The notes below the pieces were generated by a model. The model searched no databases. It saw only the letters and a list, made by a program, of their open reading frames with translations, and was not told the DNA's origin. Below are positions 15,464-21,490 of a stretch of DNA of 21,490 nt, one piece after another (positions within the stretch are counted from its first letter, which is position 1; each line of letters opens with the position of its first letter). The DNA is taken from contig NCFD01000002.1 in NCBI GenBank assembly GCA_002281005.1, forward strand, positions 1-21,490. The letters run 5' to 3'. Made by a program: the position numbers and the translations under genes. The DNA comes from Acidocella sp. 35-58-6. GTDB lineage: Bacteria; Pseudomonadota; Alphaproteobacteria; Acetobacterales; Acetobacteraceae.

Positions 15464-15548
15464 CTCCATCTCCGTCGCGTGATAAGGGTGCATTCAAAAG
15501 TTGCGATATCATCGACCCTTGTGATGGCATCCCAAGGAGTGGATTAGT

Positions 15549-16376
15549 TTGGCGACCGGATTGACATGGATACAGCAGAGGTTGCGGTGGCCCGCTGCGC
15601 CGGTCTGGCGACTGGTTTACAATCTTTATGAACGCCAGCTTGAGCGGCAACTGCAGGCACTGCCCATGCCCAGGCATATCGGCATCATCCTTGACGGCAA
15701 CCGCCGCCATGCGCGCGAAAGCGGCCTGCAGGACCCGGAGGCGATCTACCGGCTCGGTGCTGCCAAGCTCGATGATATTCTGGCCTGGAGCGTCGAACTC
15801 GGCCTGCGCATGGTCACGCTCTGGGTGTTTTCGCCCGATAATCTGGGCCGGCCGGCGACGGAGATCGGTGACATTTTCGGCGCCGTCGAAACCAAAATGC
15901 GCGCTCTGGCGGCGGACCCGCACATTCAACGCCGGGGTGTGCATATTGCCGCCATGGGACGGCGTGACCTGCTGCCCCCAGCACTCCTCGAGGCCATTGG
16001 CACCGCCGAGGCCGCCACCCGCGGCAACGACCAAATTACCGTCACACTTGCCATCGGCTATGGCGGGCGCGAGGAAATAGCCGACGCGGTGCGCGCCTTC
16101 CTAGCCGACTGTGCCGCCCAGGGGCTGTCCACAGCCGAGGCGTCTGCGCGAATTAGCCCAGAGGCCATCCGGCGGCATCTCTACCTCGCTGATTTGCCGG
16201 ACCCGGACCTGATCATTCGCACCAGCGGCGAAATCCGGCTCTCAGGCTTCATGCTCTGGCAGAGTGTACATAGCGAGCTGTATTTCTGTGATGTAAACTG
16301 GCCAGCGATGCGCCGGATCGACTATCTGCGCGCCATTCGCGCCTTCCAGCACCGCGACCGCCGGTTCGGCGTCTGA
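15549..16376 (+). CDS. Cis-prenyltransferase (isoprenyl diphosphate synthase, UppS family)
   Basis: The protein has 275 residues with the core signatures of the family: HIGIILDGNRRHARESGL (D49 catalytic), VTLWVFSPDNLGRPATEI, GYGGREEI, and the C-terminal RTSGEIRLSGFMLWQS...SELYF. It condenses isopentenyl diphosphate in cis to make polyprenyl diphosphates. Compared with housekeeping UppS, it has a 40-residue N-terminal extension, His after NRR where Trp is usual, and SPDNLGRP where SSENWxRP is usual; such DNL forms occur in shorter-chain or actinobacterial-type enzymes. TTG 15549 has AAGGAG 9 bases upstream; no ATG is suitably placed. It follows the efflux operon after 115 bp. Its link to metal resistance is unknown; it may supply an envelope lipid or hopanoid-like precursor. 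Confidence 0.9.
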   Translation: MATGLTWIQQRLRWPAAPVWRLVYNLYERQLERQLQALPMPRHIGIILDGNRRHARESGLQDPEAIYRLGAAKLDDILAWSVELGLRMVTLWVFSPDNLGRPATEIGDIFGAVETKMRALAADPHIQRRGVHIAAMGRRDLLPPALLEAIGTAEAATRGNDQITVTLAIGYGGREEIADAVRAFLADCAAQGLSTAEASARISPEAIRRHLYLADLPDPDLIIRTSGEIRLSGFMLWQSVHSELYFCDVNWPAMRRIDYLRAIRAFQHRDRRFGV

Positions 16377-16496
16377 CCGGAAACCGTGTAACCTGTCCGG
16401 CATATGGTCTCTCTCGTCTCGGGCATCATCGCCGTCGCCACCTCGTGTAGGCGAAGCATTGTGGTGACGCTTAGCGCCCGGCAGGGGGGTCAAACC

Positions 16497-16524
16497 TTGA
16501 ACTCCGTAGCGCGTCACTTATACC
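16497..16524 (+). promoter_or_regulatory. Candidate sigma-70 promoter before the copper-oxidase genes
   Basis: TTGAAC (16497-16502) and TATACC (16519-16524) are spaced by 16 bases and lie about 100 bp upstream of the Cys-rich protein gene. Each hexamer matches consensus at four positions. The element follows a GC-rich stretch ending GCAGGGGGGTCAAACC. No clear CusR-like or CueR-like dyad was found here. Confidence 0.4.
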
Positions 16525-16626
16525 ATAGTAAGCGTAATTCGCGGTAAACTCACAAGGCGGCCAAGGATGAGAAGTTGAGCTGGATCAATGCACGATTTAA
16601 CGTGCACCGGCTAAATTGAGGAGTCG

Positions 16627-17034
16627 ATGGCACCACTGAATGACAACCGGCCGAAACTGAGACACAAGCTGCGGATGTTGTTCGCAGTTGCGAGTATCTT
16701 TCTTGTGCTCTTTGGTTCCGCACCGGTTTGGGCCGCACCATCGCACTGCGTAGGCGCAATAAGCACTTCGTCGATGCCGCTCGCCATGCAAGTTTATACC
16801 GTGACCAGCGCGCAGTTTTTCCATACTCCACAAATGCCGGAGAGCGACCCATGCTGCTATGGGGGCCTTGTGTGCTCCACCTGTGCCGGGGCGCCACTAG
16901 GCGGCGTCCCGATTGCGTTGCGGGATGAACCGCCCGCTGCGAAGGTTAGCATTGCGTACCTTCCGCGCTCGTCCATGGTTCCGCGGGGGTTTAGCGTCAG
17001 GCCAAACCTGCCGCCCCCACGCGCGTGGGCCTGA
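16627..17034 (+). CDS. Small exported Cys-rich protein, likely metal-related
   Basis: A 135-residue protein with a signal peptide: basic start, hydrophobic core FAVASIFLVLFGS, cleavage probably after VWAA (residue 37). The mature part has C41 and a cluster CCYGGLVCSTC within about residues 77-87, then a Pro-rich tail ending PNLPPPRAWA. GAGGAG lies 4 bases before ATG 16627, a strong start. The Cys cluster suggests metal or redox chemistry in the periplasm. Its place 95 bp upstream of a multicopper oxidase makes copper binding or delivery plausible. I cannot assign a family; it resembles the small Cys/His exported proteins often found in copper clusters. Confidence 0.7.
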   Translation: MAPLNDNRPKLRHKLRMLFAVASIFLVLFGSAPVWAAPSHCVGAISTSSMPLAMQVYTVTSAQFFHTPQMPESDPCCYGGLVCSTCAGAPLGGVPIALRDEPPAAKVSIAYLPRSSMVPRGFSVRPNLPPPRAWA

Positions 17035-17055
17035 ACCTCACCTAAAACCCCCGCG
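16981..17055 (+). repeat. Inverted repeat across the end of the Cys-rich gene
   Basis: CCGCGGGGGTTTAG (16981-16994) and CTAAAACCCCCGCG (17042-17055) are reverse complements over 13 bases with one bulged A. They enclose the stop codon at 17032-17034. In RNA this would make a large hairpin between the Cys-rich gene and the multicopper oxidase, possibly tuning read-through. Confidence 0.4.
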
Positions 17056-17128
17056 CGGGCGCACGAATTGTGCCCTGATGCTCTCTGCACTGATTATTTG
17101 GCGACATGCCAAGAAAGGTCTTGAACCT

Positions 17129-18580
17129 ATGAACACGCTTATTTCCCGCCGTCATTTGCTGGCCTCCAGCACCACGGTTATGCTCGCCACGTCACTTACC
17201 GGCACTTACGCTCGGGCCGCGACACCGGCGCTCACCCTTGAGCGCCGGACGCTGGAGGTGAATGGCAAGGCCGCTTCCGTATTCGGCATCCAAGGGCCAA
17301 ACGGCAAACCGGGCCTCTCGCTTACCCCTGGCGAGCGCTTCGCCTTTTCGGTCAACAATCGGTGCGGTGAAGCCTCGATCATCCACTGGCATGGCCAAAC
17401 TCCGCCCCCTGCGCAGGATGGTGTGACGGATACGGGATATGTCGGCCCCATCGGAGCCGGCACCACGCGGGGCTATGATTTTGCTCCCCGCCCCGGCACG
17501 CACTGGATGCATTCGCATCAGGGACTGCAGGAGCAGTCGCTGATGGCAGCGCCCCTAATTGTCCACAGTGCGGATGACACGCGGCTCGACGCGCAAGAGG
17601 TTGTGGTGCTCCTGCACGATTTCACCTTTCGCGACCCAGCGGAGATTCTCGCAAGCCTCACCGGGCGGCGCAGCAGCCCGAGCGGTACCACGGGAAGCAT
17701 GATGGGAGGTGGCGGCATGATGGGTGGCAGTGGCATGGCGGGCGGAGGGATGATGTCAGGCAACGGCGGCATGGGCATGGACCTCAATGACATCGATTTC
17801 GACGCCTATCTCGCCAATGACCGGACACTGAACGACCCTGACATCGTCACAGCCAGCGCGGGAGCCCAAATCCGGCTGCGGCTGATTAACGGCGCCACCG
17901 CCACCAACTTCTGGATCGATCTCGGCGCGCTGCAAGGTCAGCTCATCGCCGTGGATGGCGATGCGGTAAGGCCGATCACCGTCTCGCGTTTTCCCTTGGC
18001 TGGCGCACAACGCGCGGACGTGCTGCTTCGCCTACCCGGTGCAGGGACTTATCCAATCATCGCTCAGCGTGAGGGAGGGCGGGAGCGCACGGGTATCATC
18101 ATCGCCACGCCGGGCGCCGCCATTGCCAAGCTGACAAGTAGTTCTGGATCTGTCTCTGCGGCTTGCGGCTTGGGGCTGGAAGCTCAGCTCACCGCGGCAC
18201 AGCTCTTATCTGGCCGCGCGCCTGACCGGGTGCATCAAGTAACCCTGACCGGTGGTATGATGGGGTACAACTGGGGCATCAACGGATTGCAATGGAGCAA
18301 CCACCAGCCGCTCATTGTGAAGGCCGGCGAACGGGTTGCCTTCGACATGGTAAGCAACAGCATGATGGCCCACCCCATGCACCTTCACGGACATCATTTT
18401 CAAGTTGTTGAAGTAAATGGCACCGCCATCTCCGGGGCAATGCGCGACACGGTGCTGGTGCCACCCATGGCCACGGTCCGTATCGTCATTGATGCAAACA
18501 ATCCCGGGCGCTGGCTGTTTCACTGCCATAATCTTTATCACATGGCGTCAGGCATGATGACGGAGCTCATTTACACTTGA
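17129..18580 (+). CDS. Tat-exported multicopper oxidase with Met-rich loop
   Basis: The 483-residue protein starts with a twin-Arg signal (ISRRHLLASS, cleavage near ARA30). Four copper motifs are intact: IIHWHG (H86, H88), HWMHSHQG (H128, H130), HPMHLHGHHF (H415, H418, H420) and HCHNLYHMASGM (H465, C466, H467, H471, M476). These give one type 1 and one trinuclear copper site. Between cupredoxin domains lies a Gly/Met-rich insertion (191-217, about nine Met), like those of CueO and CopA/PcoA that bind Cu(I). It probably oxidises Cu(I) to Cu(II) in the periplasm. ATG 17129 is chosen for the Tat signal; upstream codons of the frame overlap the previous gene. AAAGG stands 10 bases before it. Confidence 0.93.
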   Translation: MNTLISRRHLLASSTTVMLATSLTGTYARAATPALTLERRTLEVNGKAASVFGIQGPNGKPGLSLTPGERFAFSVNNRCGEASIIHWHGQTPPPAQDGVTDTGYVGPIGAGTTRGYDFAPRPGTHWMHSHQGLQEQSLMAAPLIVHSADDTRLDAQEVVVLLHDFTFRDPAEILASLTGRRSSPSGTTGSMMGGGGMMGGSGMAGGGMMSGNGGMGMDLNDIDFDAYLANDRTLNDPDIVTASAGAQIRLRLINGATATNFWIDLGALQGQLIAVDGDAVRPITVSRFPLAGAQRADVLLRLPGAGTYPIIAQREGGRERTGIIIATPGAAIAKLTSSSGSVSAACGLGLEAQLTAAQLLSGRAPDRVHQVTLTGGMMGYNWGINGLQWSNHQPLIVKAGERVAFDMVSNSMMAHPMHLHGHHFQVVEVNGTAISGAMRDTVLVPPMATVRIVIDANNPGRWLFHCHNLYHMASGMMTELIYT

Positions 18581-18586
18581 ATTTGG

Positions 18587-18622
18587 CTGACTGCGCTCTT
18601 TGTCCCGAAAGAGCGCAGTCAG
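18587..18622. terminator. Bidirectional hairpin terminator
   Basis: CTGACTGCGCTCTTT (18587-18601) and AAAGAGCGCAGTCAG (18608-18622) are a perfect 15-bp stem with loop GTCCCG. It lies 6 bases past the oxidase stop. The stop of the converging DMT gene (18619-18621) lies inside it. There is no long T-run outside the stem, but the strength and the position between convergent genes argue for termination in both directions. Confidence 0.75.
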
Positions 18623-19674
18623 TGCGTGTGCGGGTGGGTGTGACGATGATGCATATCGGGGTAGTGTGGATGCCGATGCATCAGCCGGACGTGCTTGTGC
18701 TGGTGGGAATGCGGCTCACCGGCCGGATCGTTCGGCGCATGATTGTGCTGGTGGTGTTCGTCGTGCCGGTGCCGGTGTTCATGCTCCATGTCATCATGAA
18801 GGTGGTCGTGTGCGTGGATCTCGGACAGATGCAACCAAAGCCCCGCGGCCATCAGCGCGCCCGCCACCAATAGCTGCCCAGATAAAGGTTCGCCGAGCAC
18901 CAGAACGGCCAGCGCAGCGCCGACGAATGGAGCCAAAGAAAAATAAGCGCCAGTTCGGGCAGTCCCAAGGTGGCGGAGCGCCAAAACGAACAAAGCGAGG
19001 CTGACGCCGTACCCAACGAAGCCAACGGCTCCGGCAGCCACAACCAGACGGACCGGTGGGAAATGGCCGCCGTTTTCCAGTGCCAATAACACATTCATTG
19101 TACCCGCGACCAAACCCTTGATCATGGCGATCTGAACCGGGTCTGCTGATGAGAGCTTGCGCGTCAAATTGTTATCGATGCCCCAGCACAAGCAGGCGCC
19201 TGCAATCAGCGCGGAGCCAATGTCGAACCTCGCCACTCCGTGCCACGAGAGCAAAACCGCGCCCGCCAGGATCGCGAATGCGCCAATGAGAAGCCGCCGG
19301 TCTGCATTCTCCCGGAATACCACCCAGGCGATGCCCATGGTCGCCAGACCTTCGAGGTTCAACAGAAGCGACGCGCTAGCCGCGCTCGTTTGCGACAGCC
19401 CAAACATCAACAGCAGCGGGCCGCCAATTCCTCCGGCCAGTATCACCAGTGCGAGCCAAGGTGCATCCGAACGGCGCAAAGGCGCCTCAGCCGCCGGAAG
19501 TTGCAAGGCCGTGCGGGCGAAATGGATGAAGGCAAGGCCAAGCCCGGCACCGAGGTAGAGTAATCCGGCCATCATCCAGGGACTCACCGAGCCGAGAAGA
19601 AGCTTGGCAAACGGTGTGCTAGCGCCGAACAAGGCGGCGGATAGTAGCGCAAGGAGGATGCCAGGGCGGTTCAT
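18619..19674 (-). CDS. DMT/EamA-family transporter with His-rich C-terminal tail
   Basis: This 351-residue protein has ten hydrophobic segments in two EamA halves (first half starts LLALLSAALFGASTPFAKLLLG; the end of half one reads SAASASLLLNLEGLATMGIAW). They are followed by a cytoplasm- or periplasm-facing tail of about 70 residues from WLHLSEIH to the end, containing about 26 His with Asp and Glu, including HPHYPDMHHRH. The tail should bind divalent metal such as Ni, Co, Zn or Cu. The membrane part belongs to a superfamily of metabolite exporters, so the cargo could be a metal chelate or the tail could be a metal sensor for gating. It converges on the multicopper oxidase gene. No clear Shine-Dalgarno precedes ATG 19674. 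Confidence 0.88.
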   Translation of the reverse strand: MNRPGILLALLSAALFGASTPFAKLLLGSVSPWMMAGLLYLGAGLGLAFIHFARTALQLPAAEAPLRRSDAPWLALVILAGGIGGPLLLMFGLSQTSAASASLLLNLEGLATMGIAWVVFRENADRRLLIGAFAILAGAVLLSWHGVARFDIGSALIAGACLCWGIDNNLTRKLSSADPVQIAMIKGLVAGTMNVLLALENGGHFPPVRLVVAAGAVGFVGYGVSLALFVLALRHLGTARTGAYFSLAPFVGAALAVLVLGEPLSGQLLVAGALMAAGLWLHLSEIHAHDHLHDDMEHEHRHRHDEHHQHNHAPNDPAGEPHSHQHKHVRLMHRHPHYPDMHHRHTHPHTH

Positions 19675-19792
19675 GCTTGGAGCGTAGCCGGAATCGGCAA
19701 AGAAGTCGCCAGGGCCGGATTGGCTTCGGGTATTTGATCCCTCGATGCCTTGATGTGTTACGAGAGGTTTTTTCGAACGAGAAGAACCAGGA

Positions 19793-20770
19793 TTACAATA
19801 CCTCGGCAGTTAGTCTGCCCTTCTGCTGAAGCTCAGTGGAAAGAAAGATACCGTGTGGTGAGCGGCCGACCGGAATGCTAATGTAGTCGCCAGAGGCGGG
19901 GTCAAGGACTGCTACGGCCTCGGCAAAGCGCAGCGCGATCCAGAGCTTTCCGTCTGGTGCAATCCCGATATCGTCTGGGCCTCCCGGCAACGTGTAAGTC
20001 CGCCGAACTTCTAAGGAAACCGGGTCAAGTACGCTGAGGGAACCCTCCAGCCTATTTGAAACGTAAAGCACCGAGCGATCCGGCGGAAGAAAGATGTTAT
20101 GAGCGCCATTGCCGGTCACTACGCGACGATTAATCAGGCCACTCACCGGGTCCAGTTCAGCAACAAAATTCTCGCCCATGACGGCGACCAGAACCTTGCC
20201 ATTGTGCCAAAGTACCCCAGCGGGCGTATCGCCAACATGGGCGGTCCAGCGAATCGCCATGGTGGCGAGATCGAAGCAGACGACGGTGTCGCCGCCTTGC
20301 ATAGAGTTGAAACTGTACCGGCTGTCTGGGGAGAAATCGAGATGGCTCGGCATCGATCCAGGGGAGAAGCGCTTCACCAGTTTGAGCGTCGCGCTGTCAT
20401 AAACGTCGACATGGTTCAAACGTAACGCGTTAACTACGAGATATTTCTGATCCGGCGTATAGCCAAGTTGATAAGGATCGGCAATGCGGATATGCCCGAG
20501 GGGTGCCGCGGTAACCGGGTTGAAGACAAACAGAGCATTGCCGCTGGCGTCAGAAATATAGAGCTTGCTTCGATCCGGCGTAAGCGCCCAATGGCTCGGC
20601 TCGCGATAGGTCGGTATCGTATCGATAACCTGATGCTTGTCCATATCGATGACGCTGATTGAGGCTTCTCCTGAGTTCATCACCATCGCGAGGGACGACG
20701 AAGCGGCTAACGACACACGCGGACCTAAAAGCGCCAAAGGTAATCCTAGAGCCGTTCGGCGGGTTATCAT
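19793..20770 (-). CDS. Exported YVTN-type beta-propeller protein
   Basis: A 325-residue protein with a twin-Arg-like signal (ITRRTALGLPLALLGPRVSLAAS). It then has about seven repeats of 40-45 residues of the YVTN/lactonase-like beta-propeller class, with motifs such as LTPDRSKLYISD, YTPDQKYLVVNA, FSPDSRYSFNS, LPPDRSVLYVSN and IAPDGKLWIAL. These proteins are periplasmic and usually act as scaffolds or bind redox or metal cofactors; no catalytic residues can be named. The N-terminal signal matches the exported oxidase nearby in using RR. It is 118 bp upstream of the DMT gene on the same strand, with little to suggest one operon. Confidence 0.85.
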   Translation of the reverse strand: MITRRTALGLPLALLGPRVSLAASSSLAMVMNSGEASISVIDMDKHQVIDTIPTYREPSHWALTPDRSKLYISDASGNALFVFNPVTAAPLGHIRIADPYQLGYTPDQKYLVVNALRLNHVDVYDSATLKLVKRFSPGSMPSHLDFSPDSRYSFNSMQGGDTVVCFDLATMAIRWTAHVGDTPAGVLWHNGKVLVAVMGENFVAELDPVSGLINRRVVTGNGAHNIFLPPDRSVLYVSNRLEGSLSVLDPVSLEVRRTYTLPGGPDDIGIAPDGKLWIALRFAEAVAVLDPASGDYISIPVGRSPHGIFLSTELQQKGRLTAEVL

Positions 20771-20803
20771 GCTTTCAATTCAGCTCCAGTATGCAAAACG
20801 GAC

Positions 20804-20832
20804 TTTAAGGCTTCCCATCGGGGGAGAGTCAA
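20804..20832 (-). promoter_or_regulatory. Candidate promoter of the YVTN gene
   Basis: On the minus strand, TTGACT (20827-20832) and CTTAAA (20804-20809) are 17 bases apart. The first hexamer matches consensus at five of six positions, the second at three. Transcription would start about 27 bases before ATG 20770. A palindrome ATAAC-A-GTTAT (20851-20861) lies just upstream of the -35 and might bind a regulator. Confidence 0.4.
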
Positions 20833-20904
20833 GAATCACGGATGCCATTTATAACAGTTATTGTTTTGGTGCCGGATGAGAACAGCCTATCCAATTTGTT
20901 GGTG

Positions 20905-21490
20905 CTAAATCTCGAAGATCTTATCCGGTAGCTCGTCACGCTTTAATGTGCCTGGCGGAAAATGCATTGCCAGCGCGACGCCGCATTTTTCGATGGCGGC
21001 CACAAACCCATCCACTGGTCGGCCGGCTTTGACAGCAGTCACTAATGCGTTGACGGCATCGTCCCAGACATCCTTCGTAACTTTTTTATTGATCCCAGAA
21101 TCGGCGATGATCTCCGCATAGCGTTCGGCCGATGAGGCAAAAATCAGCACCCCGGTACGATGCTCGGTTTTATCGAGACCCTTTGAATAAAACAGGCGCA
21201 TCGCTTCGGCATGCGCGCGGGCGCGTTTGGCCGAGCTCGGAACGACGTGGAGTCTTAGCTTCTGATGCGACAGTGCCAACGCCGCCAGAAGGAAAACAAT
21301 AAGCTGTATGAGGTACTCCACCGGAGCGGACCATTTAGTCAAATAGATCAAAGGTAACGGGACAAACAACGCGATCGCCGCTGCCCAGATGATGGGATGT
21401 TGATGATCGTCGCTCAAATGTTTGGCGATGACGCAGAATATCTCTCCGTCCGTCTGTGCTTCTGCCTTACGGATGGCATCGGCAATGCGT
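20905..21490 (-). CDS. TPM-domain membrane protein (5' end outside window)
   Basis: The frame is open from 20905 to the window edge, giving about 195 residues without a proper start. A TTG at 21417 would truncate the fold. Residues before it ([23 protein letters not shown]) are the conserved beginning of a TPM (TLP18.3/Psb32/MOLO-1, YgcG-type) domain. Two hydrophobic segments follow ([18 protein letters not shown] and [17 protein letters not shown]), and the rest of the domain resumes with [20 protein letters not shown]. The membrane pair inserted inside the domain is usual for this subgroup. TPM proteins are implicated in membrane quality control and stress. It commonly pairs with a second TPM gene, which would lie outside this window. 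Confidence 0.8.
   Translation of the reverse strand, partial: RIADAIRKAEAQTDGEIFCVIAKHLSDDHQHPIIWAAAIALFVPLPLIYLTKWSAPVEYLIQLIVFLLAALALSHQKLRLHVVPSSAKRARAHAEAMRLFYSKGLDKTEHRTGVLIFASSAERYAEIIADSGINKKVTKDVWDDAVNALVTAVKAGRPVDGFVAAIEKCGVALAMHFPPGTLKRDELPDKIFEI

Noticed and set aside
16377..16626. Possible transposon end or MerR-type operator before the copper genes
   Set aside because: The TTGAACTCCGTA stretch superficially recalls MerR-type promoters, but no dyad with proper 19-20 bp spacer exists, and no matching terminal repeat was found elsewhere in the window.
1..21490. CRISPR arrays, tRNA or rRNA genes, integrase, complete insertion sequence
   Set aside because: No repeat-spacer pattern, tRNA-like sequence or transposase/integrase motif was found when reading both strands.

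Overview
The window looks like accessory DNA, probably a plasmid or integrated conjugative element, from an acidophilic or metal-exposed alphaproteobacterium. Acetobacteraceae such as Acidiphilium would fit, but this rests on overall character (GC-rich codon use, conjugation-type genes, stacked metal and sulfur resistance genes), not on a marker gene. No rRNA, tRNA, CRISPR array, complete insertion sequence or integrase was seen. Both ends cut through genes.

Left part (1-3.7 kb), backbone-like. Minus-strand genes form a likely operon: an unrecognised 150-residue protein, a DsbC-type exported thioredoxin-fold protein, a two-helix membrane protein resembling TraX of I-type (Dot/Icm-like) conjugation systems, and the first codons of a further gene. 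Then comes an AT-richer interval with a near-perfect inverted repeat and a 44-codon ORF, a stand-alone WGR-domain protein and a small unknown protein.

Sulfur and chromate part (3.7-7.85 kb). A regulator that fuses an ArsR-type DNA-binding domain to a rhodanese domain diverges from a metallo-beta-lactamase-fold protein of the persulfide dioxygenase type, which is translationally coupled to an MFS transporter. An ATTCA-N10-TGAAT inverted repeat lies between the divergent genes. The reading is sensing and disposal of reactive sulfane sulfur. A full-length CHR-family chromate transporter (chrA) follows.

Metal efflux part (7.9-15.4 kb). An OmpR-type response regulator and a histidine kinase overlap by four bases. 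They precede a tripartite efflux set: membrane fusion protein, RND pump and outer-membrane lipoprotein. A sequence closely matching the E. coli CusR box lies exactly between kinase and efflux genes, so the two-component system probably controls the pump. A cis-prenyltransferase with an unusual signature follows.

Copper and oxidation part (16.4-18.6 kb). A small exported Cys-rich protein precedes a Tat-exported multicopper oxidase with a Met-rich loop. A perfect 15-bp hairpin ends the oxidase and the converging gene, a DMT-family transporter with a long His-rich tail. Right end: a Tat-like exported YVTN beta-propeller protein and a TPM-domain membrane protein that runs off the window. Overall the genes describe envelope-centred defence against copper-like metals, chromate and reactive sulfur, next to part of a transfer module.
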